From Treponema sp. (GTDB lineage Bacteria; Spirochaetota; Spirochaetia; Treponematales; Breznakiellaceae), in the NCBI GenBank assembly GCA_009780855.1, contig WQZG01000004.1, positions 20,689 through 84,688 on the forward strand: a DNA stretch of 64,000 bases. The letters are read 5' to 3'. Under the pieces are notes generated by a model. The model did not search any database. It was not told the DNA's origin and saw nothing but the letters and a program-made list of their open reading frames with translations. How positions within the stretch are numbered: position 1 is the first letter of the stretch; each line of letters opens with the position of its first letter. The translations under genes were made by a program, and so were the position numbers. Of this stretch, positions 29,294-39,100 are shown piece by piece.

Positions 29294-31041
29294 TGAAAAA
29301 ACTTACGGGCGTTCCGGCTTCCGCGGGCAAAGCAATTGGGAAGGCTTATGTTTACGAGAGCGAGATTCTCCCGGAAATCAAGCGCTATACCATACTAAAA
29401 GATCAGCTTGAAGCCGAACTTAAACGCCTGGAAGCCGCTTATGACAAGGCGGAAAAAGAACTGCAGTCCATTCACAAAAAAGCTTTGGGCGAGGCTGCCG
29501 GACAGGCCGATATATTTGCGGCGCACATAATGATGATCCAGGATCCGGAAATCATGGATCAGGTTAAGACAGAAATAAAGCAAACACTGGAAAACGCCGA
29601 ATTTGTTGTCCGCAAAATTTACGGTAAACTGGCGCAGACAATGGAGGCGTCCGGGGACCCGATGTTCAGCGAGAGGGTAGCCGACATTAACGAAATCTCC
29701 GGGCATTTGCTAAGACAGCTTCTCCATGTACAGAAAAAAACTTTAAAAATACCTGATACTGATGTAATCGCGGCTGCCGATGACCTCTCGCCTTCCGAGA
29801 TTTTGGCCATGAATAAAAACCATGTCAAAGGCCTTGTTTTAAGAACGGGCGGCCGTACTTCACATATTGCGATCCTGGCAAGAACATTCAATATCCCGGC
29901 TGTAATGGGACTGGCTTCTTCCTTTGACGAAATTATGGACGGCAGCGAGCTCGCGATTGACGGAGACAGCGGCGCTGTATATATAGATCCCGGAAAGGAT
30001 GAACTGGAAAAATTCCGCAATTCCGTCTTTCATAATTCAAGCGCAGAAATTTCCGTAAAATCCGCCGGCCTCCCTGCGGAAACCAAAGACGGCCGCGGTG
30101 TTCTGCTCAAAGCCAACATAGAATTCCCGGAGGAAGCCGGGGCCGCATGCGGTTACGGAGCAATGGGCATCGGACTCTACCGTTCGGAATTCCTTTTCCT
30201 TGGTTCCGGCAAAGCCGCTGACGAAGAACAGCAGTATGCGGCTTACAGCAGCGTTTTAAAAACCATGGGTAAATTGCCGGTAACCATACGCACAGTGGAT
30301 ATCGGGGGAGATAAATTGCTGCCGGAGTTTGACAGCGGGGACGAAAAAAATCCCCTGCTGGGCTGGCGCGCAATCCGTTTTTCGCTTTCCAGGCCGCAGA
30401 TATTCAAAATCCAGCTAAGGGCTTTGCTGCGCGCCGGCGTAAACGGCAATGCCAGAATAATGTTTCCGCTGATTACAGGCATCGAAGAACTTGAAAAAGC
30501 CCTGGCCCTGCTGGAAGAAGCAAAGTCAGAATGTAAAAAACTCCGGCAGCCGATTGCGGAAAAAATTGAAACAGGAATAATGATTGAAGTGCCTTCGGCC
30601 GCGATTACCGCGGATCTGCTTGCGGAAAAATCGGATTTTTTTTCAATAGGTACCAATGATTTGATCCAATACACACTGGCCGTTGATCGCGGAAACGAAA
30701 AAGTAGATTACCTGGCCCAGCCCCTCCACCCGGCAATACTGCGATCAATTAAAATGACAATTGAAGCCGCCGGCAAAAAGGGCATTAAAACATCAATGTG
30801 CGGCGAAATGGCCGGCGACCCAAAACTGACGGCCGTGTTAATAGGTCTGGGGCTCGATGAATTAAGCATGACAGCTCCATCCATTCCGCTTGTAAAAAAA
30901 ATCATGAGGGAGCTTACCTCCGCCGAATGCGAAGATCTGGCAGGAGAATTGCTGGCCGGTAAAAGCGCAGCCGCAAACAGCGCACTGCTGCAGACCTGGA
31001 CCAACAAACGGCTTAAATCTGTTCCGGAGCTGGCTCAATGA
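29293..31041 (+). CDS. ptsI: PTS phosphoenolpyruvate-protein phosphotransferase (enzyme I)
   Basis: TGGRTSHIAILAR active-site His, GLYRSEFLFLG, FSIGTNDLIQYTLAVDRGNE, SMCGEMAGD; ATG at 29293 preferred over the 29272 TTG. Confidence 0.95.
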   Translation: MKKLTGVPASAGKAIGKAYVYESEILPEIKRYTILKDQLEAELKRLEAAYDKAEKELQSIHKKALGEAAGQADIFAAHIMMIQDPEIMDQVKTEIKQTLENAEFVVRKIYGKLAQTMEASGDPMFSERVADINEISGHLLRQLLHVQKKTLKIPDTDVIAAADDLSPSEILAMNKNHVKGLVLRTGGRTSHIAILARTFNIPAVMGLASSFDEIMDGSELAIDGDSGAVYIDPGKDELEKFRNSVFHNSSAEISVKSAGLPAETKDGRGVLLKANIEFPEEAGAACGYGAMGIGLYRSEFLFLGSGKAADEEQQYAAYSSVLKTMGKLPVTIRTVDIGGDKLLPEFDSGDEKNPLLGWRAIRFSLSRPQIFKIQLRALLRAGVNGNARIMFPLITGIEELEKALALLEEAKSECKKLRQPIAEKIETGIMIEVPSAAITADLLAEKSDFFSIGTNDLIQYTLAVDRGNEKVDYLAQPLHPAILRSIKMTIEAAGKKGIKTSMCGEMAGDPKLTAVLIGLGLDELSMTAPSIPLVKKIMRELTSAECEDLAGELLAGKSAAANSALLQTWTNKRLKSVPELAQ

Positions 31042-32456
31042 TACCAATGGTTGTATTGGCCGGAAGGCCCAATGTCGGCAAATCAACTTTATTTAACAGG
31101 CTCCTGCATAAACGAAGGGCAATTACCGATCCGACGCCGGGCGTAACCCGCGATCCGATCAGCGCGGAAACACTGATCCGGGATGTAAAAATAAAACTTG
31201 TTGATACCGGCGGTTTTAAACTTGACAGGGACAGCAGCCCGGAAGGCTCCCTTGAGGCCGCAGTCGTAGAGCGGACCCTGGAGACAATAAAACAGGCCGA
31301 CCTGATCATCCTAATCCTGGAAGCCGGCGAAGTAACAGCGGAGGACGAAGAATTTATCGGCCTGCTGCGTCCGTATCAAAAAAAACTTTTGCCCGTTGTA
31401 AACAAATGCGAAGGCGGCCGCAGAGAAGCCGACGCGTGGAACCTCCTGTCATTAGGTTTTGAAAAAATCCTGATGATTTCCGCAGAGCACGGCGACAATA
31501 TAGGAGACCTGGAAGACACTATAGCAAGCCGTCTGGCAAAATATAAAATTTCCGGTTCCGCAAATAATCCGGATTCACAATCCGGTATTCCCAATTTTAT
31601 CCGTATAGCGCTGCTTGGCAAACCAAACACGGGCAAATCCACCCTTTCCAACAGGCTCACAGCCTCAGCCGCTTCGATTGTTACCGATATTCCCGGTACG
31701 ACCCGCGATGTCGTGGAAGGAACTTTTTCCTGGAAAAACAGGAACTTTTTGGTACTTGATACGGCAGGAATCCGGCGCAAAACCAAAGTTACAGAAAATA
31801 TCGAATACTACTCGGTTAACCGCGCCATTAAAACAATTGATGAAGCGGAAATTGTCTTTTTGATAATTGACGCGCAGGAAGGCCTTACAGATCAGGACAA
31901 AAAGATCGCCGCGCTCGCGCACGAAAAGGGCCGCGGGATAATTCTTATTCTCAATAAATGGGACGCGATGCCCCAGATTAAAAACGCCTTTGCAGCCGCG
32001 GAGGACAGGGTGCGATTTCTTTTCCCCAAAATGGAATACGCCCCGGTGATAGGCATCAGCGCCAGGGACGGAACAAATACCGACAAACTGCTGGACATTG
32101 CAATCCGCATGTACGGCCAGCTTAACCGCCGCATAGAAACCGCAGAACTCAACCGGGCAGTGGAAAGATGGATGGCCGAATACCCGCCGCCGGTCGGCAG
32201 GCAGACACATTTTAAGATTCGGTACGCGGTTCAATTATCAGCCAATCCGGTAAAGTTCGTGTTTTTTGTCTCCCGCAAACAGGCTGTTACCGAACCGTAT
32301 ACAGCTTATCTGCGCAACAGGGTACGGAAAGATCTTGGATTTTCTTTAATACCGGTTGAGATAGAAATAAGGGCGTCGTCCGACAAAGCCGATCCCAACA
32401 GGGCCAATTACAATAAAACCAATTCCGGCAGGGCCTCAAGATTCAGGCGGAATTAA
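31038..32456 (+). CDS. der: Ribosome-assembly GTPase Der (EngA)
   Basis: Two tandem GTPase domains: GRPNVGKSTLFNRLL and GKPNTGKSTLSNRL, DTGG/DTAGIRRK, NKWD. Confidence 0.96.
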   Translation: MIPMVVLAGRPNVGKSTLFNRLLHKRRAITDPTPGVTRDPISAETLIRDVKIKLVDTGGFKLDRDSSPEGSLEAAVVERTLETIKQADLIILILEAGEVTAEDEEFIGLLRPYQKKLLPVVNKCEGGRREADAWNLLSLGFEKILMISAEHGDNIGDLEDTIASRLAKYKISGSANNPDSQSGIPNFIRIALLGKPNTGKSTLSNRLTASAASIVTDIPGTTRDVVEGTFSWKNRNFLVLDTAGIRRKTKVTENIEYYSVNRAIKTIDEAEIVFLIIDAQEGLTDQDKKIAALAHEKGRGIILILNKWDAMPQIKNAFAAAEDRVRFLFPKMEYAPVIGISARDGTNTDKLLDIAIRMYGQLNRRIETAELNRAVERWMAEYPPPVGRQTHFKIRYAVQLSANPVKFVFFVSRKQAVTEPYTAYLRNRVRKDLGFSLIPVEIEIRASSDKADPNRANYNKTNSGRASRFRRN

Positions 32457-32458
32457 GA

Positions 32459-32794
32459 ATGGCCGTTTATACCATGACGGGAGTCAGCGAACTGCTTAAT
32501 GTTAAGCCCCATGTGATCCGTTATTGGGAACAGGAGATTCCCCTTATACGGAGCGGAAGGGACACCTACGGCCGCAGGATTTATTCCGGCAGGGATCTGC
32601 AGATTTTGCTAAGGCTGCGGCACCTGCTTTATAACCGCAGGTTTACCCTGGAAGGCGCAAAAGAAGAACTGTACCGGGAAATGACAGGAAGCGATCAGGA
32701 TTTACACAGCCGGATTTCCCAGCTGCGTTCCGAGCTTCTCCATATTTATTTCTTACTGAAAGAAAAGAATGATGAATCTGTTCCAGCCTCTTGA
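32459..32794 (+). CDS. MerR-family transcriptional regulator
   Basis: TGVSELLNVKPHVIRYWEQEIPLIRSGRDTYGRRIYSGRDLQILLRLRHLL. Confidence 0.88.
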   Translation: MAVYTMTGVSELLNVKPHVIRYWEQEIPLIRSGRDTYGRRIYSGRDLQILLRLRHLLYNRRFTLEGAKEELYREMTGSDQDLHSRISQLRSELLHIYFLLKEKNDESVPAS

Positions 32795-34067
32795 ACCTAA
32801 AACCAGCGCGCTTCTTGACGGACTCCTTAATACTGTTGAAAAAACATTCCCGCTGCCCCGCCGTTTTGCCGGCGGCCTCCCAATGGATATAAGGGATCTG
32901 TCATCGCTGTTCACATCAAACCGCAGCGAACGCGGACATTCATACCTTGGTAAACCAAATCTGCTTTCAGCATACCTCAGATACTTCCTGCCGTGGAATG
33001 TGTTCAGACTCTGCAGACTCCTGGAGTCCATTCCCCTGGAATTAAAAGACGGAGACCTGGTTTTTGACATCGGTTCTGGTCCGCTCACATTGACAATCGC
33101 GCTCTGGATTTGCCGGCCGGATCTCCGCGATATGTCCCTGCGTTTTGTGTGTCTTGACCGGACTCCGGCTGTTCTTGAGGCGGGGAAAAAACTATTCGCG
33201 GCCCTTGCCGGAAAAAATAAATGGGAAATAGCAGCCATAAAAGGTGAACTGATAAAAAATAATTTTAAAATAAAGACCAACGGCAAAGCCGTTTTTATTC
33301 ATCCTTCAAAAATATTAAGAGGCAAAAGCGCGGCCCTTGTTACGGCCATTAATGTATTCAACGAAATTTATTGGGACTTTTCCCCGGCAGATTCTGAAGG
33401 GCAAAAAACCATAACCGTACAGGCAGCCTCGGTTCTTGCCTCCTGCGCTGGAACCAATGACAGCCGCGTACTGGTTGTGGAACCCGGTATTCCGCGCTCC
33501 GGCGAATTTATTACCGGCCTGCGATCCACTCTTGCCCGGGATGGATTTAAAATTTATGCTCCGTGTTTACACATGGAAGCCTGTCCTTTCCCGGGCGGTA
33601 TGTTAAAGGGGAAAAAGGCCAAATGGTGCCACTTCCCGTTTGATACAGATGACGCCCCGCAAAAGCTGCAAAAGCTGTCGGACTCCGCCGGTATACCAAA
33701 GGAGAGGGCAGTCCTAAGTTTTTTATATGCCGGGAAAATTGAGGAAACCGAAAAAACCGGTAAAAATCCGGCGGCCAAAAAAATGCCCGGAGATTCAGGC
33801 CGGCAAACCGGCGCGTTAACAGACGCCAAACTGCCGGTCAGAATTTTATCAGATCCCTTCCCGGCAGGCAGACTTGAAGGCCCACGTACATTGTACGCGG
33901 GGCGAACATTATACGCGAGGTATGCGTGTTCGGTAAAAGGAGCGGTCATGGTAACAGCCCCGGCCGATAAAATAAATTTTATGTACCCCGGCGATATTAT
34001 TAAAGTAAGATTAACCGGTAGAATAGATGAAAAAAGCGGCGCGCTAAACGGAGAACCGGAATTATGA
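32769..34067 (+). CDS. Rsm22-like (small-subunit) rRNA methyltransferase family protein
   Basis: SAM site VFDIGSGPLTLTIAL; Cys-rich CLHMEACPFP...KAKWCHFPFDT resembling the Rsm22 CxH..C..P...CHF region. Confidence 0.65.
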   Translation: MMNLFQPLEPKTSALLDGLLNTVEKTFPLPRRFAGGLPMDIRDLSSLFTSNRSERGHSYLGKPNLLSAYLRYFLPWNVFRLCRLLESIPLELKDGDLVFDIGSGPLTLTIALWICRPDLRDMSLRFVCLDRTPAVLEAGKKLFAALAGKNKWEIAAIKGELIKNNFKIKTNGKAVFIHPSKILRGKSAALVTAINVFNEIYWDFSPADSEGQKTITVQAASVLASCAGTNDSRVLVVEPGIPRSGEFITGLRSTLARDGFKIYAPCLHMEACPFPGGMLKGKKAKWCHFPFDTDDAPQKLQKLSDSAGIPKERAVLSFLYAGKIEETEKTGKNPAAKKMPGDSGRQTGALTDAKLPVRILSDPFPAGRLEGPRTLYAGRTLYARYACSVKGAVMVTAPADKINFMYPGDIIKVRLTGRIDEKSGALNGEPEL

Positions 34068-34990
34068 AACATACCGGCAGATTTTTTTTATTCGATTTTT
34101 TTTTAATAATAATGCTTTTAACAATATTGTTTTCCTGTTCAAAGAAAACAGCCAAACCTGCTGCGGATATCGAGGCAGCCGCTGGTTTTAAAATGGTATC
34201 TGATATTCAAACAACCGCGGGCAAAAAAACGGAAACCGTGAGAGAAAATTTTATTGACGATTACTGGAGCCCGACTATCGAAATGGCCGGACTGCCGGAT
34301 TCGTTGAGGGATAAAATATTGGCGTATCTTGTGCAGGGGCCGGATTTTGCGATGGAACTTGTAACGCTTTTGGATTTGGATCCCGGCCTTACTCTCTTGG
34401 TGGACAAACAGCACAGTCTGGAAAGAGATTACGTTCCCGCAGATTTGGTCGAATTAAAAGCCGGCCAATACAGGGTAAGCAGAGCAGGCCTGATGCTCCG
34501 CCAACCGGCGGCGGAATCCCTGGCTGCAATGGCCGCGGCTGCGCGGCTGGACGGAGTTGTACTTGAAGCCGCCTCAACTTATCGTTCCTACGATTACCAG
34601 GAAGAAGTTTATAACCGCAACATCCGCGAGCTGGGGCAGCAGCAGGCGGACAGGGAATCAGCAAAACCGGGGAAAAGCCAGCATCAGCTTGGCCTGGCTG
34701 TTGATTTTTACCCGATTGACGACGCTTTTGCGCAGACCCCGGCTTCGGCATGGCTGCAAAAAAACGCTGCCCAATTCGGATGGTCTTTATCGTTTCCGCA
34801 GAACCTTGAAGAGGTAACCGGTTACCGCTGGGAAAGCTGGCACTACCGTTACCTGGGCCCCGAACTGGCGGATTTTGTTAATAAATATTTTGACGGCATC
34901 CAGCAATACGCCATGCAATTTATAAACGCGTGGAAATTACAGTCAGGCGGCACTGTCAATCAGGCAGCTCTGAACATCAGACAGCCCTGA
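34064..34990 (+). CDS. D-alanyl-D-alanine carboxypeptidase (VanY/M15B-like), predicted lipoprotein
   Basis: Lipobox-like LTILFSCSKK; SKPGKSQHQLGLAVDFYPID; ESWHYRYLG. Confidence 0.85.
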   Translation: MKHTGRFFLFDFFLIIMLLTILFSCSKKTAKPAADIEAAAGFKMVSDIQTTAGKKTETVRENFIDDYWSPTIEMAGLPDSLRDKILAYLVQGPDFAMELVTLLDLDPGLTLLVDKQHSLERDYVPADLVELKAGQYRVSRAGLMLRQPAAESLAAMAAAARLDGVVLEAASTYRSYDYQEEVYNRNIRELGQQQADRESAKPGKSQHQLGLAVDFYPIDDAFAQTPASAWLQKNAAQFGWSLSFPQNLEEVTGYRWESWHYRYLGPELADFVNKYFDGIQQYAMQFINAWKLQSGGTVNQAALNIRQP

Positions 34991-35993
34991 ACCGCGCGGA
35001 ATAATCCCTTAGCCGTTTTAATACTTCAATGGCTTCTTCTTTTGAATCGGCCTTGCCAAGCAGAACGGCCCTGGATCGAAAATCATGATACCCGTTCATG
35101 TCCGGTCCCCGCAGCCATAACGGCGGGCCGTCCCTAAAAAATACCGACGCTTCCCTGGCGGCATTCTCAATGTTATGATGCGGGCTGAAATTAAAAAGTG
35201 TTAATCCGGGAATGGATTTTAATAAACCCCATTGATGTTTGGCGTCGGCGCAGCAGTGGATCCCGATTTTTCCGCCGTATTGTGCGGAAAGCCTGCAAAG
35301 CAAAGGCCAGGCGAATTCTTTGAATTGCCCGGCGCTAATGGAACCGATTTCATCTTCGGAAAGCGTAATTCCATAGGGCATATAATAGGCAGGATAGTGC
35401 GCTATAAATTCTTTTCCAAAAGTTTTAAACCATAAATCAAGAAACTGGGTAAGAAGCAGGTAAACCATTTCCATTAGATCTTTGACCGCCTGCGGCTCAT
35501 CGATCATGGCCGAATAAAAATCGGTTTTATCCCAGATTATCGCGGCAATATCCAGCGGGCTCTGAATATCCGGAAGCTGGATCATTGCCAGGGGCGCAGC
35601 TTTCTTTAATTTTAAACCGAACTCCAGAATCTTCATTAGGGATGAACTCTCCAGTTCCGGTTGTTTTATTTTTAACAAATCATTGGCGCAAAATACACAC
35701 GGACGGGCATAGGGATTGGTATCCCCGGGATATAAAACAGGGCAGCCAAAGGCTTCAGCAAAAATATGGGTTCCGGTATTAAGACTGACATGGGGAATCA
35801 AATCGTCATCAAGCCAGTCCAGACTGTCCAGCATTAAGCGGCAGCGGCGTATGTTCCAGTCAAAAAATTCGTTCATATCAGGTGATTTTAGGAACGGCGC
35901 TGTTCCATAATCCTTCTGTTCAATAACCACAGCGGTCCGTTCTTTGCCTTGATACAAATCCAGCCATTTTTGCTTTTTTTTACCAATATCCAT
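34977..35993 (-). CDS. Uroporphyrinogen decarboxylase-like protein (third copy in window)
   Basis: URO-D-like pattern with GIHCCADAKHQWGLLKSIPGLTLFNFSP. Confidence 0.6.
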   Translation of the reverse strand: MDIGKKKQKWLDLYQGKERTAVVIEQKDYGTAPFLKSPDMNEFFDWNIRRCRLMLDSLDWLDDDLIPHVSLNTGTHIFAEAFGCPVLYPGDTNPYARPCVFCANDLLKIKQPELESSSLMKILEFGLKLKKAAPLAMIQLPDIQSPLDIAAIIWDKTDFYSAMIDEPQAVKDLMEMVYLLLTQFLDLWFKTFGKEFIAHYPAYYMPYGITLSEDEIGSISAGQFKEFAWPLLCRLSAQYGGKIGIHCCADAKHQWGLLKSIPGLTLFNFSPHHNIENAAREASVFFRDGPPLWLRGPDMNGYHDFRSRAVLLGKADSKEEAIEVLKRLRDYSARFRAV

Positions 35994-36010
35994 AAAATCT
36001 CCCTGGTTTT

Positions 36011-36051
36011 ATAATTAATGTTTGTCTACATTATGGACAGACACTAATTAT
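36011..36051. promoter_or_regulatory. Imperfect inverted repeat (core TGTCTA-N5-TGGACA, 36023-36039), candidate operator
   Basis: Left arm ATAATTAATGTTTGTCTA against the reverse complement of the right arm, ATAATTAGTGTCTGTCCA. Confidence 0.5.
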
Positions 36052-36075
36052 ACAAAAATTTTAATAAAAAATCAA
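36047..36075 (-). promoter_or_regulatory. Promoter-like TTGATT-17-TATAAT for the UroD-like gene
   Basis: Minus-strand -35 at 36075-36070 and -10 at 36052-36047 with a 17-bp spacer. Confidence 0.55.
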
Positions 36076-36083
36076 TTTTGTAC

Positions 36084-36112
36084 TTGATCATACGCTGTAT
36101 ATGGTGTATGCT
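36084..36112 (+). promoter_or_regulatory. Promoter-like TTGATC-17-TATGCT for nrdJ
   Basis: -35 at 36084-36089 and -10 at 36107-36112; implies the 36152 ATG is the real start. Confidence 0.4.
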
Positions 36113-36151
36113 GAAAAAAAACACGCTATATATAAAGGATTTGGGAAAATA

Positions 36152-39100
36152 ATGAAAATCGACCGCCTGTTTACCGGGCCCAAAACGGGACCCTACAAGG
36201 ATATAGTCTGGGAAAAAAGAAAGAGCGAAATCCGCAACCCTGACGGCAGAACCATTTTCTCGGAAGAAACTGTAATTGTTCCGTCCTCCTGGAGCCAGAT
36301 TGCCGCAGACATTATAGCACAAAAATACTTCAGAAAAGCCGGAGTACCGTCTGAAAAAATCTACGAATGGAAAAAATGGGCCTGTGCAGATGGTTCATCT
36401 GATCCGTCGGCTCCTGCTGATCTAAGAGATCCGCAGGATCTCACGGACCCGGGAAATGTCCTGCCTGCCGACGGCGCCGAGCACGATGCCCGCCAGGTAT
36501 TCCATCGTCTGGCCTATACCTGGATGGAATGGGGCAAAAAGAACAATTATTTTGATTCACCGGAAGACGAAAAAGCTTTTTATGACGAGACCTGTTACAT
36601 GCTGGCCCGCCAGATGGCCGCGCCCAACAGTCCGCAGTGGTTTAACACCGGACTGTATTCAGTATACGGAATAGACGGTCCGGCCCAGGGCCATTTTTAT
36701 TTCGATCCGGCACAAGGCAAAGTGGTAAAATCCGACAGCGCCTACAAGAGGCCTCAGCCGCATGCGTGTCTCCCGGCGCACTCTCTTATCAGTACGCCAA
36801 AAGGACTAATTTCCATAAGCGAACTGGTTAAGAAGAATGCATCCGGAACAGAAGTATTTGATAAAGACGGTATTACAAAAATAATAGCGGTCAAAGAAAA
36901 CGGCATAAAGCCTGTAATCAGGGTAGTACTTAAAAATGGCAACAGCCTGGAAGCTACTCCGGATCATCTTGTTCTGGCATTTGACGGCGAAGAAGAATTT
37001 TCAAAAGAACCAAAATGGATTGAAGCAGGTAAATTGCATAACGGAATGAAACTTATGCAGATAACCGGTACCGCAGTTAATCCCGCGTTAAATTGCACAG
37101 AATTGGAAGTAAGTGAGGCAATTCTTGCAGGCTGGCTGAGCGGAGACGGATTTGCCGGACAATACAACGGAACCAATACTTCCTGGACTATTGAATTTAT
37201 GACAGCAGGCGATGATGAATATAATTATCTGATGCCGCATATTCAGAATGTATTCCGGGATATTCATTATCATGTGTCATCAGTTGAAACCAAAAACGAA
37301 ACGCTTAATCTGCGGCGGATAAGACTGTACGGAAAAAAACTCCAGCCTTTTATAGAAAAATATGAGGCTGATAAACGCGGCCTTGATATTAAGATTCCCG
37401 ATATAATATTACAGGGCGGCAAAGAAATTGCGGCTGCGTATCTGCGCTCCCTTTTCCAGGCTGACGCAACTGTCCGCAGCCACAAGGGAAATAATGATTC
37501 ATATGATGTTGTTTTAGGCAGCATATCAATTGATCTTATCCACAATGCGCAGCAGCTTCTTGCAAATCTTGGTATATACAGCCGTATTTCGTTATGCGCG
37601 GATTCGCGGGAAGACCGTCATGTTTATTATCAGCTGATAATTGCATATAAGAGTGAAAGAAAAAAATTCCAGGGCATGATTGGTTTTATATCGGAAGAGA
37701 AACAAATAAAACTTTCAGACTCGCTGCAAACAGATATACGCGGGAAAATAATTCCGGCTGTTCGTTATGAACAGGTTGTCAGACTTGAATATCTTGGTGA
37801 AATGCCGGTTTATGATATCCAGACTCAAAGCGGAAATTTCCTGGCAGGCAATATCGTAGTTCACAATTGCTTTATCCTCTCGCTCAAGGACGATCTGGTA
37901 AATGAAGGCGGGATAATGGATCTGGTCACGCGCGAGGCAAGGCTGTTTAAATACGGCTCCGGCACAGGATCAAATTTTTCCGCGATAAGGGGCCTTAACG
38001 AAAAACTCTCCGGCGGCGGGGTTTCATCGGGGCTGCTGTCCTTCCTAAAAATCGGCGACAGGTCTGCGTCGGCAATCAAGAGCGGGGGTACTACGCGGCG
38101 CGCGGCAAAGATGCTGACTCTGGACGCGGATCATCCGGATGTGGAAAAATATATTGCCTGGAAACAGGAAGAAGAACACAAGGTAGCTTCGATGGTCACC
38201 GGTTCCAGGACAATAAAAAAACATATCGAGGGAATCAAAAAAGCGCTTGCGGCATTTAGGGGGCCGGAGGCGGATAAATTTAACGCAAATAAAAATTACG
38301 ATCTTGCCTCTGCCCTGCGCAGCGCGCTTACGGATAATATTCCTTCATCGTATATTTACCAGATATTGAGAAGACTGGAACAGGGCGACACAAAAATCAA
38401 TCCGGCAGTTTTTTCAACAGCCTGGGATGATGAGGCATACAATACGGTTTCCGGCCAGTCTTCGAACAACAGCCTCCGCCTTACCGATGAATTTATGAAA
38501 GCGGTTCTGGAGGACAAGGAATGGAACCTTACCACCCGCATAACCGGAGAGACCGTAAAAACACTAAAGGCCAGAGAAATATGGGACAAGACAGCGCAGT
38601 CGGCCTGGGCCTGCGCGGATCCCGGCCTGCAGTTCCACACCACTATCAACGACTGGCATACCTGTCCGGCCGGAGGCGAGATACGGGCTTCCAATCCGTG
38701 TTCGGAGTATATGTTCCTCGACGATACGGCCTGCAATCTGGCTTCGATTAACCTGTCGCTTTTTTACAGCAGCGAAACTAAAAAATTTGACGTGCAGGCG
38801 TATCTCCACGCGATAAGAATATGGACAACCATTCTTGAAATATCGGTGGTCATGGCCCAGTTCCCGTCATCAAAAATCGCAGAGCTGTCCTACGAATACC
38901 GCACACTTGGTCTCGGTTACGCAAACCTGGGCAGCCTGCTGATGATCATGGGCCTGCCCTATGATTCGCCTGAAGGCCGCGCGATCGCGGCTTCGCTTAC
39001 CGCCATGCTTACAGGAGAAGCGTATACCCAGTCGGCGCGCATGGCTGCCGGGCTCGGCACATTCGCGCGCTTTGATGAGAACAGGGAAGCAATGCTGCGT

